From the NCBI RefSeq assembly GCF_024347615.1, contig NZ_AP025509.1, positions 310,001-374,000 on the forward strand: 64,000 nt of DNA. The letters run 5' to 3'. How positions within the stretch are numbered: the stretch's first letter is position 1; the number at the start of each line of letters is the position of its first letter. Shown in pieces: positions 10,334 to 21,755 of this stretch. Both the position numbers and the translations under genes were made by a program. The notes under the pieces were generated by a model. That model was not told where the DNA came from. It saw nothing but the letters and a program-made list of their open reading frames with translations, and searched no databases. This DNA is from Vibrio splendidus (GTDB lineage Bacteria; Pseudomonadota; Gammaproteobacteria; Enterobacterales; Vibrionaceae).

Positions 10334-10505
10334 GAGTATAAAATTAAGAGTATTTAATATATTTTTAGCTGCATTACCTTTTATTTATATGTTATATAGA
10401 TGTTTTTGTTATTTTTATAAATAGAAGCTATGTAAAAAGAATGTGCTGAATTTTGATATAAAGAAGCGGTTCGCAAGCTAGCAGAAGGCATGGTGAAAAG
10501 GATTT

Positions 10506-11210
10506 ATGACCAACCCGAAACTCGTGATCGTAGAAGACGATCCCATCTTAAGAGAGATGTTACAGGAATACTTTGAAAGCCAATCTTTTGAAGTCGTCAC
10601 TATTTCTGATGGAGCATTAGCGTGTGAGCAAATTTTAACTATTCAGCCCGATATTGTTCTACTTGATCTCATGTTGCCAGAAGTTGATGGACTGACTATT
10701 TGCCGACAAGTGCGAAGTCAGTTTAATGGAAAAATACTGATTCTTACGGCGAGCGATGATGATTTCGATCATGTAGCCGCTTTAGAAACTGGCGCCGATG
10801 ACTTTATTAGTAAACCCATTCGTCAAAGAGTGTTACTGGCGAGAGTGAGGATGCTTTTACGTCGTATCCCTGAAAGTTCTGTAAGTGCTGAAGTGAGTAA
10901 GAATGAATTGGTTTTTGGTAAGTTAAGTTTAAATCGTGTTACCAAAGTTTGTACGCATATTGGACAAGACATATCGATAGCGGAGAGTGAATTTGAATTG
11001 CTTTGGTTATTAGCTTCTTCTCCGGAGCAAGTGCTATCACGTAATTTTCTTACTCAAGAATTGAGAGGGGTAGATTACGATGGCATTGATCGTTTTATCG
11101 ATAACAAAATCGTAATCTTACGTAAAAAGCTTAACGACATAACTGTCCCACCTAAAAAGATCATCACTGTAAGAGGCAAAGGCTACTTGTTCGTACCAGA
11201 ACGTTGGTAA
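10506..11210 (+). CDS. rstA: OmpR-family response regulator, RstA-like
   Basis: Cytoplasmic transcription factor of a two-component system. The receiver domain spans residues 1-115 with the acidic pair EDD at 9-11, phospho-acceptor Asp54 (VLLDLMLP) and Lys in SKPI. The C-terminal winged helix (130-232) contains FELLWLLASSPEQVLSR and ends VRGKGYLFVPERW. By eye it resembles E. coli RstA more than OmpR or PhoB, especially LRGVDYDGIDRFIDN. The kinase gene follows after 18 bases, so they form an operon. About 170 AT-rich bases upstream, after the terminator, should hold the promoter. The RstA name is by resemblance, and Vibrio genomes carry several paralogues. Confidence 0.85.
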   Translation: MTNPKLVIVEDDPILREMLQEYFESQSFEVVTISDGALACEQILTIQPDIVLLDLMLPEVDGLTICRQVRSQFNGKILILTASDDDFDHVAALETGADDFISKPIRQRVLLARVRMLLRRIPESSVSAEVSKNELVFGKLSLNRVTKVCTHIGQDISIAESEFELLWLLASSPEQVLSRNFLTQELRGVDYDGIDRFIDNKIVILRKKLNDITVPPKKIITVRGKGYLFVPERW

Positions 11211-11228
11211 CGGTAGCTGATAAATAAC

Positions 11229-12518
11229 ATGCGACGTATCTATTTTGAATATCTAGCGGGACTGACTGTTATCTTCTTAGTGAGTATATATTCCTATGCT
11301 TTTATTGTTTACAAGTTAAGCACTGACTACGAATACATATTACGAGACCATGAAGCAGAAGCTTATCAAGAATTGATTGATGTGGTTTACCGCGAAAAAG
11401 GTTTGCTTGAAACGCAGAATCTATTAAAAAGTTTTGCAAATAAGACTCGGCAAAACCTGCGAATCATCCCATTTGATAACGCTCCAGAATTAGTGAGAAA
11501 AGCGTTTCAGCAACAAGGCCGAAATGTCTACTACCATGACGAATACTTCCTTTGGTTGAGGTTGGTTGGAAGTGATGAGTTATATGAGTTATCTAAGAAC
11601 AAAGATTCTTATCTGAGGAAGCAAATCAAGTTTGAAAACCGGCTTATTTGGGTTTTTGCCATAACTGGTTTTGCGTTTAGTGGCCTGTTTTTAGTTTGGA
11701 GAATAAAGCGCCGATTAAACAACCTTGAAATGGCGACAGTAGCTTTTTCTCATGGTGAACTATTAGAGCGAGCATCTGAGAAGAACAGCATAAAATTGGG
11801 GACGTTGAACCGCAGCTTTAATGTCATGGCAGACAAGATAAGAGATTTAATCAATAGTAATAAGTCTTTGACCAACGCGGTAGCACATGAACTAAGAACC
11901 CCTATATTCCGGATTCAATGGCAAGCTGAGTTGTTGAGTGATTTGGAGCCAACGAAGCAGCAGTCTAAGGCTATAGCTCGTATTCTTGCGGATACTGAAG
12001 AAATGGAAGATATGGTCGATGAGTTGTTGTATTACGCCCGCTTGGAAAGGGGAGGTTTTGAGTTACTTAAGCAACCTATTGATGCTAATGAATGGCTAAA
12101 CGAGCGTTTTAGTATCTGGGAGAAAGAGACAACCCTCGATCTCATTAAGGTGCCATTAAAAATTCCAGCCTCTTTTTATGTCGATCTAAAATTATTCAAT
12201 AGGGCGGTGGATAACATCGTAAGGAATGCGTTTAAGTTTGCTGATACTAAGATCGTTATTGAGTTATGGTATACCGATAATGAATTTGTTATTGAGGTTC
12301 ATGATGACGGCAAAGGCGTTGAAGCGGAGCATTGGCCTTTTTTGTTTGATCCTTTTTACAGCGCTAATGCAGCGAGGAACAAGGGGAAAACGGGCCATGG
12401 TTTAGGGTTAGCTATTGTTAAACAGGTGTGTGACCGTCACCAAGCACATGTCACTGTTGGTGAAAGTTACTTGGATGGTGCTTGTTTTGCCTTGTCGTTT
12501 CCTCGGCTTGAGCTATAA
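11229..12518 (+). CDS. rstB: Sensor histidine kinase, RstB-like
   Basis: 429 residues, inner membrane. TM1 is at about residues 8-28 and TM2 at about 137-156, enclosing a small periplasmic sensor domain of about 105 residues. HAMP follows (about 157-210). The phospho-acceptor His220 lies in AVAHELRTP. The ATPase domain has N-box NIVRNAFKFA, G1 DDGKGV and G2 GHGLGLAIV. All catalytic motifs are intact. It partners the regulator encoded just upstream. The length and the short sensor domain agree with RstB (433 residues in E. coli), but the input signal cannot be read from the sequence. Confidence 0.85.
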   Translation: MRRIYFEYLAGLTVIFLVSIYSYAFIVYKLSTDYEYILRDHEAEAYQELIDVVYREKGLLETQNLLKSFANKTRQNLRIIPFDNAPELVRKAFQQQGRNVYYHDEYFLWLRLVGSDELYELSKNKDSYLRKQIKFENRLIWVFAITGFAFSGLFLVWRIKRRLNNLEMATVAFSHGELLERASEKNSIKLGTLNRSFNVMADKIRDLINSNKSLTNAVAHELRTPIFRIQWQAELLSDLEPTKQQSKAIARILADTEEMEDMVDELLYYARLERGGFELLKQPIDANEWLNERFSIWEKETTLDLIKVPLKIPASFYVDLKLFNRAVDNIVRNAFKFADTKIVIELWYTDNEFVIEVHDDGKGVEAEHWPFLFDPFYSANAARNKGKTGHGLGLAIVKQVCDRHQAHVTVGESYLDGACFALSFPRLEL

Positions 12519-12597
12519 ATTCAACATGGTCATTTTGTTGTTTTAAGATTACACTGCGCCCAATATTCCAGAAGTACATATTTAGGTAGAGGTCACC

Positions 12598-13146
12598 ATG
12601 GACCAAGAACATTACGAAGACGCTGATTACGAAGGCCAAGAGCTGGGCGAAGAAGGCGAAGAGATTGAAATTGAAGCAATTGGTATTGATGTTTCATCAC
12701 AGCCAATCGAGCTCTACAAAGTGTTTAAAATTGCTAACCTAGTGAGTGGTGGCGGTGAAGCTAAGCACATCATCTCTGAAGGCTACGTAGCGGTAAATGG
12801 TGAGCTAGAAACGCGCAAGCGTCGTAAAATGTACGATGGCGACTTCTTTGAATTCAACCAAGAATACTATGTAGTGGTGTGTGATCAGCCAGTACAAGAA
12901 GAGTCAGAAAAGCCGAAAAAGAAAGAAGCGCCTAAAAAAGATAACAAGGCGAAGAAAGGTCAGTCTAAAAAGGATTCTAAGAAGAAAGAATCTAAGAAAA
13001 GCAAAGCAGAAATGCTAAGCGCAACGGCTGAACCAAAGAAAGAGAAAAAAGAGAAGAAGAAAGAAAACAAACCGAAAAAGAAAGCGGATACGCCAAAGCC
13101 AACACGTGACGACAAAAGCGGCCGTAACTCGATTGAATTCTTCTAA
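12598..13146 (+). CDS. S4-domain RNA-binding protein (YbcJ-like) with acidic head and lysine-rich tail
   Basis: 182 residues. An acidic N-terminal segment (about 1-35) is followed by an S4 RNA-binding domain (about 36-95; ELYKVFKIANLVSGGGEAKHI, then EGYVAVNGELETRKRRK), the layout of the YbcJ/COG2501 group. The remaining roughly 80 residues are a low-complexity Lys/Glu-rich tail of KK repeats, much longer than the E. coli homologue, which is only the S4 domain. The tail probably binds nucleic acid non-specifically. ATG 12598 is preceded by GAGGT. The gene stands alone, with the IS element inserted about 60 bases downstream of its stop. Confidence 0.82.
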   Translation: MDQEHYEDADYEGQELGEEGEEIEIEAIGIDVSSQPIELYKVFKIANLVSGGGEAKHIISEGYVAVNGELETRKRRKMYDGDFFEFNQEYYVVVCDQPVQEESEKPKKKEAPKKDNKAKKGQSKKDSKKKESKKSKAEMLSATAEPKKEKKEKKKENKPKKKADTPKPTRDDKSGRNSIEFF

Positions 13147-13204
13147 AGTTATTACTTTGAAACGTAAGCACCGTTAGACCCAGGTTTTACGTTAAACAGA
13201 TATC

Positions 13205-13236
13205 AAAAGGCTCACTATTTAGTGTAATGCCGATCG
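13205..13236 (+). repeat. Left terminal inverted repeat of the IS4-family element
   Basis: Begins AAAAGGCTCACTATTTAGTG and ends GCCGATCG. It pairs with 14637-14668 at 29 of 32 positions; two differences fall at the centre of the internal palindrome and one near the inner end. Confidence 0.88.
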
Positions 13237-13273
13237 TTTAAGAAGACTTGAACGATCTTGCAGTTAGCAGATA

Positions 13274-13305
13274 ATCCCCATCAACAACGTTGATGGGGAT
13301 TTTTT
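13274..13305 (+). terminator. Hairpin plus T-run abutting the transposase start codon
   Basis: Perfect 12-bp stem ATCCCCATCAAC/GTTGATGGGGAT with a 3-base loop, then five T's running straight into ATG 13306. The only plausible ribosome-binding sequence (GATGGGGA) is in the 3' arm. It would both stop transcripts entering from outside and hide the ribosome site in any read-through RNA, a known way for IS elements to limit transposase made from neighbouring promoters. Confidence 0.75.
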
Positions 13306-14628
13306 ATGCTTGAACAAGAATTAGCAATGGCACACGAGACCATTGAAGATGCCGACAATTATGAATCTGTCGTCGACGCCATTCAGATTGAGTGGATAGA
13401 ACAAGCTCTTCTTGAAACCAATAAAGCGAGCATAAGACGACGTCGGCTTCCCGCTCAGCAAGCTGTCTGGTTAGTTATTTGGATGGGGCTGCAACGCAAC
13501 ATGTCTATCAAAGAGGTATGCAGTTCATTAGACATTGCGCTTCAGCCTAAACCTGAAGATAGCTGGTCTCGTGTTGCACCTAGTGTCCTAACTGATTCAC
13601 GCCGACGTCTAGATGAGAGTCCATTAGCGGCTCTGTTTCACACAACGGTAAAGGCTTGGAACGGAGATATCCTTCAACAAGATAAAGACTTGGAGCTTAA
13701 TGTTCTTGCTGTGGATGGAACAACATTTAGGTGCCAAGATTCCCCAGAGAACGCTGAAGAATTTGGGTTCATCTCTAAAAAATTGAAACCTTACCCTCAA
13801 CTTCGTTTAGTCGCTTTGATGTCAACAGAAACTCGAATGATTATGGGGGCGGCTTTTGATGGCTGTCATGTCGGTGAAACGACCTTAGCTAAGCGTCTAT
13901 TCAATGATATCCCCGCACATTCATTGACCTTATTTGATCGTTGTTATTTCTCGGCAGACCTCTTGTTGTCGTGGCAAGAGAGTGCGGAAAATGCTCACTG
14001 GTTAATGCCTGCAAAACGTAAGCTACGCTATGAAGTGTTGGAGAAATATGCGGAGAACGACATGCTCATCTCAATGCCCATCTCTCCTCAAGCTCAACGG
14101 CAGAATCCGAATTTACCCGCACGTTGGGAAGCTAGATTAGTCCTATATCAAGAGCCAAAAGGCGAGATAAAAGGTTTTATTACTTCACTTACAGACCCTA
14201 GTAGATACTCGCTAGAAAGCCTGCTGCGTATTTATTGGCAACGCTGGGAGATAGAAGAAGGTTATGGTGAAATTAAACAGACTCAACTGCAAAGTCACGT
14301 CACTTTACGAAGTCGTTTTTCTGCCGGTGTGAAGCAAGAGCTTTGGGGCGTATTACTTGCCTATAACTTAGTGCGATTAGAGATGGTTAAGATAGCTTCA
14401 GAAGCCGGGGTTCGAGCGACTAGGGTCAGTTTTACCGCCGCAATTAACCTTATTGATGCGCAATTACGTTGGTTAGCTTTAAGTCCAGACGGAACTCTAC
14501 CTGTAAAACTGAAAAGGATGAGAGACAGTTTAAGTCACTTCATTCTTCCAGATAAAAGAAAGGACCGAACGTTTCCACGTTCAGTCCTCTTTGTCCCAGC
14601 CAAATATCCGTTCAGGTTCAAGCAATAA
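13306..14628 (+). CDS. IS4-family transposase
   Basis: 440 residues, full length with no frameshift. The DDE catalytic triad is visible: Asp137 (LAVDGTTF), Asp211 (LFDRCYFS) and Glu317 in YWQRWEIEEGYGEIK, which also fits the IS4 signature Y-(2)-R-(3)-E-(6)-K exactly. The element therefore looks able to transpose. Near the 3' end, inside the coding region, bases 14561-14588 form an imperfect hairpin (AGGACCGAACGT/ACGTTCAGTCCT) whose reverse strand is followed by a T-rich run; it may stop minus-strand transcription entering the gene. Confidence 0.93.
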   Translation: MLEQELAMAHETIEDADNYESVVDAIQIEWIEQALLETNKASIRRRRLPAQQAVWLVIWMGLQRNMSIKEVCSSLDIALQPKPEDSWSRVAPSVLTDSRRRLDESPLAALFHTTVKAWNGDILQQDKDLELNVLAVDGTTFRCQDSPENAEEFGFISKKLKPYPQLRLVALMSTETRMIMGAAFDGCHVGETTLAKRLFNDIPAHSLTLFDRCYFSADLLLSWQESAENAHWLMPAKRKLRYEVLEKYAENDMLISMPISPQAQRQNPNLPARWEARLVLYQEPKGEIKGFITSLTDPSRYSLESLLRIYWQRWEIEEGYGEIKQTQLQSHVTLRSRFSAGVKQELWGVLLAYNLVRLEMVKIASEAGVRATRVSFTAAINLIDAQLRWLALSPDGTLPVKLKRMRDSLSHFILPDKRKDRTFPRSVLFVPAKYPFRFKQ

Positions 14629-14636
14629 TGCTTATC

Positions 14637-14668
14637 CGAACGGCATTACACTATTTAGTGAGCCTTTT
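14637..14668 (-). repeat. Right terminal inverted repeat of the IS4-family element
   Basis: On the minus strand it reads AAAAGGCTCACTAAATAGTG and onward to GCCGTTCG, matching the left end at 29 of 32 positions. Confidence 0.88.
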
Positions 14669-14678
14669 TTGTAGGTGT

Positions 14679-14706
14679 AAATTAGGTCCTGACCTAATTT
14701 TGTTTT
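14679..14706 (+). terminator. Palindromic hairpin between the IS and the LysR gene
   Basis: A 22-base near-perfect palindrome, AAATTAGGTC-CT-GACCTAATTT, followed on the plus strand by TGTTTTT. It overlaps the stop codon of the minus-strand LysR gene. The T-rich side suits a plus-strand terminator for transcripts leaving the transposase gene. It may also fold on the LysR transcript. Confidence 0.6.
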
Positions 14707-15575
14707 TGATGAGCCACAAACTCTACAAACTTATCCCTAAGTGGGTTTTCACTCTCTCCATTCCATATCAACCCGACTGGCCAAGTGGCGTGTTCACCTT
14801 CTAACGCAATGAATTCCACATCGGTGTTACTAATGTACTGCGCGCTGTTTGGCACAATAGTGAAACCGATATTGGCCGAAACTAACGCCAGCAGGGTAAG
14901 AATGTCGTCGGCTTCTTGTGTCTTTGATAAGTCGATTTTATTGGAAAGACAATATTGCTGAATCTGTCTGTCTAGTCCGGGGCCACGGTGTTGAGCGAGC
15001 TTTAGGTAAGGCCATTTCGATAACTCAGAGATGAAGTGATTTTTGCTTGGCGCTTGCTTGAGAAGATCTTTGTGTATCGCGACCACAAGCGAATCATTGA
15101 ACAGTGTTAGGCTTTCTAAATCCGATGATTCTGGTATCCGATTGAAGCTGATATCGAGATCATGGCTCAACAACTCATCCGTCTGCTGCTTAGAAGGTGT
15201 GTCATTTAAGGTGATGTGAACATTTGGCTGCTGTTGTTTATACGCAGCAATTAGTTTAGGTGCTTCATGATAAGTGGAAACACCAAAGCCAATGTTCAAA
15301 TGCCCCTGAGTCCCTTTTACTACCGAACCTGAAAGCTGCTCAAACGCCTGCATTGAATGAACCAAACGTTGGGCTTCCGGCAGCAACGTTTTTCCTGCGT
15401 GCGTCAGCTCTGCGCCATTTCTACCACGAGAAAACAGAGACGCCCCAATGTTGGATTCAAGTCGTTGAATCTTTTTAGTGAGAGCTGACTGAGTGATGTA
15501 GAGCTGCTCTGACGCCAAACGGTAATTGCCCGATTTAGCGAGCTGACAAAATGCCTTCAGTAGATCAAATTCCAT
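14694..15575 (-). CDS. LysR-family transcriptional regulator
   Basis: 293 residues. The N-terminal winged helix-turn-helix (about 1-60) contains RLASEQLYITQSALTKKIQRLE; the effector-binding domain follows (about 88-290). It is transcribed away from the nitrilase-family gene at 15681, with about 105 bases between them that must hold both promoters and its binding site. The usual arrangement suggests that it controls that hydrolase gene, with the hydrolase substrate or product as inducer (inference). The IS element has inserted close to its 3' end, but the coding region appears complete. The specific family member is not recognisable. Confidence 0.88.
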   Translation of the reverse strand: MEFDLLKAFCQLAKSGNYRLASEQLYITQSALTKKIQRLESNIGASLFSRGRNGAELTHAGKTLLPEAQRLVHSMQAFEQLSGSVVKGTQGHLNIGFGVSTYHEAPKLIAAYKQQQPNVHITLNDTPSKQQTDELLSHDLDISFNRIPESSDLESLTLFNDSLVVAIHKDLLKQAPSKNHFISELSKWPYLKLAQHRGPGLDRQIQQYCLSNKIDLSKTQEADDILTLLALVSANIGFTIVPNSAQYISNTDVEFIALEGEHATWPVGLIWNGESENPLRDKFVEFVAHQKQN

Positions 15576-15680
15576 TCCAAATGCTCATTGAATTGAGAAT
15601 ATGTTTCATTATATGGAATTGAATTGATTTTTTATACTGAGTTCATACCAATCAGATAAAGCAAAGCTTGAGGACGAATA

Positions 15681-16643
15681 ATGAAGAAAGACATCAAAGT
15701 AGCGTCGGTTCAATTCAACCACCATGCGGGTGACAAGGCGTATAACCTATCTGTGATAGAACAATATGTTCGACAAGCTTCGGAGAGTGGCGTGGAGATC
15801 ATCAGCTTTCCGGAGATGTGCATCACTGGCTACTGGCATGTGTCTGCTTTGTCGCGAGATGAAATCGAAGCGTTAGCGGAACCTGTACCGAGCGGTGAAT
15901 CCACTCAAAAGTTAGTTTCACTGGCAACGCGATTTGGCATGAGCGTTGGCGCAGGCTTGATAGAGCAGGGTACTGATGGCGAGTTATACAACACTTACGT
16001 ATTTGCCATGCCAAATGGAGAAGTTCAGAAACACCGTAAACTGCATACCTTTGTTAGCCCATATATGAGCAGTGGCGATCAATACACGGTGTTCGATACG
16101 CCGCATGGCTGCAAAGTCGGTATCTTGATTTGTTGGGATAACAACTTGGTTGAGAATGTTCGAATTACTGCATTGAAAGGCGCCGATATTTTGATTGCAC
16201 CACACCAGACAGGCGGTTGTCAGTCACGTAGCCCCAATGCGATGAAGCGCATTGACCCTGAGTTATGGTTTAACCGAGATGAAAACCCAGATGCGATTCG
16301 TGCAGAAATGCAGGGCAAGAATGGCCGCGAGTGGCTAATGCGTTGGCTGCCTGCAAGAGCGCACGACAACGGTATGTTCGTGGTGTTTAGTAATGGTGTC
16401 GGCGTTGATATGGATGAGGTAAGAACAGGCAATGCGATGATCCTCAGCCCTTATGGTGAAATCATCACAGAGACTCACAGCGTAGATAACGATATGGTGA
16501 TTGCAGAGCTAAAAGCAGAAGAGTTAGATATGTGTACGGGCAGGCGCTGGATTCGTGGCCGTAAGCCAGAGCTCTATCATTCACTCACACAGCCTCTTGG
16601 TCATGAGCTTGATCCGCACCAAGCGCGTTTTGCAGAGAAGTGA
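15681..16643 (+). CDS. Nitrilase-superfamily carbon-nitrogen hydrolase
   Basis: 320 residues, cytoplasmic. The Glu-Lys-Cys triad is intact: Glu45 (SFPEMCITGY), Lys120 (KHRKLHTF) and Cys151 (LICWDNN). The family hydrolyses C-N bonds of nitriles, amides or carbamoyl compounds. The sequence around the cysteine (CWDNNLVEN) and the long insertion after LIAPHQTGG suggest an amidase or N-carbamoyl hydrolase rather than a true nitrilase. ATG 15681 is preceded by GAGGACG. It is divergent from a LysR regulator and stands alone, so its substrate cannot be taken from context. Confidence 0.85.
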   Translation: MKKDIKVASVQFNHHAGDKAYNLSVIEQYVRQASESGVEIISFPEMCITGYWHVSALSRDEIEALAEPVPSGESTQKLVSLATRFGMSVGAGLIEQGTDGELYNTYVFAMPNGEVQKHRKLHTFVSPYMSSGDQYTVFDTPHGCKVGILICWDNNLVENVRITALKGADILIAPHQTGGCQSRSPNAMKRIDPELWFNRDENPDAIRAEMQGKNGREWLMRWLPARAHDNGMFVVFSNGVGVDMDEVRTGNAMILSPYGEIITETHSVDNDMVIAELKAEELDMCTGRRWIRGRKPELYHSLTQPLGHELDPHQARFAEK

Positions 16644-16719
16644 TTTTTAATATGCGGGTGGATAATACGGGTGGATAAGGTGAAAGCAGGGAAGAGTTTG
16701 AGTCGATAACATCTGATGT

Positions 16720-16756
16720 AGTCTACCCACTTAAACCGTTTTTAAGTGGGTAGACT
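16720..16756. terminator. Long perfect inverted repeat between convergent nitrilase and atp genes
   Basis: The arms AGTCTACCCACTTAAA and TTTAAGTGGGTAGACT pair perfectly over 16 bp, with a short loop. Neither flank has a strong T-run. Its position between two convergent transcription units, 80 bases past the hydrolase and 80 past atpC, fits a two-way terminator or mRNA end stabiliser. Confidence 0.6.
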
Positions 16757-16826
16757 ATTTACATATCAGCAGTTAATTACACAGATGACGAATCCAGCAG
16801 AGTACGCAATGAGGCCTATCTTTTGG

Positions 16827-16847
16827 TGTCTAGTGTCTAGTGTCTAG
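16827..16847 (+). repeat. Three tandem TGTCTAG heptamers at the atpC stop codon
   Basis: Three exact copies of TGTCTAG in a row. On the minus strand they encode the last residues of AtpC and its TAG stop, so a change in copy number would alter only the very end of the protein or the 3' untranslated region. Confidence 0.85.
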
Positions 16848-17280
16848 TGCGAGAAGACGTCAGTTCTGATGCTCGAAGCTGAGCAACGGCTTTTGCTAGT
16901 TCAAGCTGAGCTTGTGCAAAGTTGATGTCTACATTGCCCTTATTGATATTTTCTAGAGCTGCATATTTCGCTTCTTCTGCGCGAGCGCGGTCAATATCTT
17001 GGCCGTGCAAGGCAGTATCGGCTAACACCGTTACCACATCCGGCTGAACTTCCAGCATTCCGCCAGAGACATAAAGCACTTGCCCTTCTGATTTAGGATC
17101 TGTGACAAACACTGTTACGCCCGGCTTGATCTTACTGAGAAGCGGGGAGTGACCGGGGCGAATCCCCAGCTCACCATCAGCGCCAGAAACGGCTAGGGCA
17201 TACGCTGGACCTGAAAACAGCGTACCTTCCGCACTTACAATATTAAGTTGAAATGTATTATCTGTAATTCCGATAGCCAT
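16837..17280 (-). CDS. atpC: F1Fo ATP synthase epsilon subunit
   Basis: 147 residues, cytoplasmic F1 central-stalk subunit. The N-terminal beta-sandwich (FQLNIVSAEGTLFSGPAYAL, then GELGIRPGHSPLLSKIKPG) and C-terminal helical hairpin (ARAEEAKYAALENI, then AQLELAKAVAQLRASEL) are both present, so the inhibitory C-terminal arm is intact. It is the last gene of the operon, 14 bases after atpD. The final residues fall in a TGTCTAG tandem repeat and differ from the usual family ending. Confidence 0.94.
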   Translation of the reverse strand: MAIGITDNTFQLNIVSAEGTLFSGPAYALAVSGADGELGIRPGHSPLLSKIKPGVTVFVTDPKSEGQVLYVSGGMLEVQPDVVTVLADTALHGQDIDRARAEEAKYAALENINKGNVDINFAQAQLELAKAVAQLRASELTSSRTRH

Positions 17281-17294
17281 GGTGCACCTGCCTC

Positions 17295-19594
<2,300 letters not shown>

Positions 19595-19641
19595 TATCTG
19601 CTCCTAATTTGTTTTGATTTCCAGCCAACAAACCGGAGCGT

Positions 19642-21183
19642 TTACCAAGCTTTCAACGCTACAAAGTCACCGAGAAGCTTTGCAAGAGCGCCATCAATTT
19701 CATCGTTGTAGTCACCATTAGCGTTGATGGTGTCGAACAACTCTGGGTTTTGACCTTTCGCGTAAGCAATCAATTCTTCTTCAAAACGTGCAATTTTGTT
19801 CAACTCTACGTCAGCCAAATAGCCTTTTTCTGCTGCGTAGATAACCGTTGCTTGCTCAGCGACAGACATCGGAGAGTATTGCTTTTGCTTCATCAATTCG
19901 GTTACACGCTCACCATGGTCAAGCTGCTTACGCGTCATGTCATCTAAGTCAGAAGAGAACTGAGCAAATGCGGCTAATTCGCGGTATTGAGCTAATGATG
20001 TACGGATACCACCAGACAGTTTCTTGATGATCTTGCACTGCGCCGCGCCGCCCACACGAGATACCGAGATACCAGGGTCAACAGCAGGACGTAGGCCTGA
20101 GTTGAACAGTTGGGTTTGTAGGAAAACCTGACCATCAGTAATTGAGATTACGTTGGTTGGTACAAACGCAGATACGTCACCCGCTTGAGTTTCAATGATA
20201 GGAAGCGCTGTCAGTGAGCCTGTTTGGCCTTTCACTTCACCGTTCGTGAACTTCTCTACGTATTCCGCATTCACTCTTGCAGCACGTTCTAGTAGACGAG
20301 AGTGGAGGTAGAATACGTCGCCAGGGAAGGCTTCACGACCCGGTGGGCGTTTCAATAGCAATGAGATTTGACGGTAAGCGACGGCTTGCTTTGATAGGTC
20401 ATCATAGATGATCAGTGCATCTTCACCACGGTCACGGAAGTATTCACCCATGGTGCAGCCCGCATAGGGTGCTAGGTATTGAAGCGCTGCTGATTCTGAT
20501 GCTGATGCAACAACAACGATGGTATTTTTAAGCGCATCGTGGTCTTCGAGTTTACGAACAACGTTTGCGATAGTGGAGGCTTTCTGGCCAATCGCCACGT
20601 ACACACATTTGATGCCAGAATCTTTTTGATTGATGATTGCATCGATGGCTAGCGCCGTTTTACCTGTCTGACGGTCACCGATGATAAGTTCGCGTTGACC
20701 TCGACCGATAGGCACCATGGTGTCAACGGCTTTATAACCGGTTTGAATTGGCTGATCGACGGACTTACGCTCGATTACGCCGGGAGCAATCACTTCAACT
20801 GGGTCGAGTCGGTCACAACTCACTGGGCCTTTGCCATCGATTGGCTCGCCTAATGTGTTTACTACACGGCCAAGAAGTCCGTTACCGACGGGTACTTCCA
20901 AGATACGGCCAGTACCTTTCACTTTCATACCTTCAGAGAGGTCAGTGTAGGGGCCCATAACTACGGCACCGACTGAGTGCGTGTCAAGGTTAAGAGCAAG
21001 AGCGTATTTGCCACCTGGAAGCTCGATCATCTCACCCTGCATGACATCCGCAAGGCCATTAATAGTAATGATGCCATCACGAACCGAGACTATGGTGCCT
21101 TCGTTGCGAGCTTCGGTGCTCACATTAAACTTCGAGATGCGATCTTTGATTAGATCGCTGATTTCATTTGAATTTAATTGCAT
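19642..21183 (-). CDS. atpA: F1Fo ATP synthase alpha subunit
   Basis: 513 residues, the same length as E. coli AtpA. Walker [12 protein letters not shown] lies near residue 169. [16 protein letters not shown] and [10 protein letters not shown] are also conserved; the Arg in SRVGG is the arginine finger. It forms the non-catalytic sites of the F1 hexamer. Intergenic gaps on both sides are small. Confidence 0.96.
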   Translation of the reverse strand: MQLNSNEISDLIKDRISKFNVSTEARNEGTIVSVRDGIITINGLADVMQGEMIELPGGKYALALNLDTHSVGAVVMGPYTDLSEGMKVKGTGRILEVPVGNGLLGRVVNTLGEPIDGKGPVSCDRLDPVEVIAPGVIERKSVDQPIQTGYKAVDTMVPIGRGQRELIIGDRQTGKTALAIDAIINQKDSGIKCVYVAIGQKASTIANVVRKLEDHDALKNTIVVVASASESAALQYLAPYAGCTMGEYFRDRGEDALIIYDDLSKQAVAYRQISLLLKRPPGREAFPGDVFYLHSRLLERAARVNAEYVEKFTNGEVKGQTGSLTALPIIETQAGDVSAFVPTNVISITDGQVFLQTQLFNSGLRPAVDPGISVSRVGGAAQCKIIKKLSGGIRTSLAQYRELAAFAQFSSDLDDMTRKQLDHGERVTELMKQKQYSPMSVAEQATVIYAAEKGYLADVELNKIARFEEELIAYAKGQNPELFDTINANGDYNDEIDGALAKLLGDFVALKAW

Positions 21184-21192
21184 AATTGTTAC

Positions 21193-21744
21193 CTATCTCG
21201 CGTGAAGTTGATGGGCTAATCGGCTAATTGATGTGTTCAAAGAACCATCGATGACGGTTTCACCCGCCTTGATTACGATCCCGCCAACCAGCGAGTCATC
21301 AATAACCTGTTCCATTTCAACCTGACGCTCTAATTTCTTCTCAAGTGCAGCAGTGAGTGATGTAACTTGATCTTGTGTAAGCAATTCTGAACTGGTGACA
21401 GTGACAGGGATTACACGTTCATGTTCGTCCTTTAGGTCGCTGAACAAGTTAAACAAGTCTCTGATCACTGCAAGACGGCCATTCTCAGCCAAGACTTTAA
21501 TGAGATTAATGACGTGGTCATCAACGAGTCCTTGGCAAACGTGAATGATGAGATTGACCAGTTCTTCAGATTGCTGTGTGTGAACACCTTCTGCTGATGA
21601 AATCTGTTTAGCGATCGTTTCTTCTTCCGCTACTGTCACAAGAATGGACAGCATTGAGTGCCACTCTTGTAACTTGTTTTCACCTAAAGCAAAGTCGAAC
21701 GATGCTTTAGCGTAGGGATGAGCAATATTGGTGTAATCTGACAT
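21193..21744 (-). CDS. atpH: F1Fo ATP synthase delta subunit
   Basis: 183 residues, the peripheral-stalk cap linking F1 to subunit b. The N-terminus ([22 protein letters not shown]) and the C-terminal signature ([20 protein letters not shown]) are typical of the OSCP/delta family. It lies 11 bases downstream of atpF. Confidence 0.94.
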   Translation of the reverse strand: MSDYTNIAHPYAKASFDFALGENKLQEWHSMLSILVTVAEEETIAKQISSAEGVHTQQSEELVNLIIHVCQGLVDDHVINLIKVLAENGRLAVIRDLFNLFSDLKDEHERVIPVTVTSSELLTQDQVTSLTAALEKKLERQVEMEQVIDDSLVGGIVIKAGETVIDGSLNTSISRLAHQLHAR

Positions 21745-21755
21745 ATTGCCTCCGT

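Larger units (their letters stand above)
13205..14668. mobile_element. Complete IS4-family insertion sequence
   Basis: About 1.46 kb bounded by imperfect 32-bp terminal inverted repeats (13205-13236 and 14637-14668, 29 of 32 matches), with one intact transposase gene. Each repeat contains its own small palindrome (CACTATTTAGTG on the left). It sits between the S4 gene and a LysR regulator, not inside a recognisable gene. I could not identify a convincing target-site duplication, so the outer limits are uncertain by several bases. Confidence 0.85.

Noticed and set aside
13190..14690. Target-site duplication for the IS4-family element
   Set aside because: The bases flanking the outer ends of the two terminal repeats show no matching direct repeat of 4-12 bases, so none is claimed.
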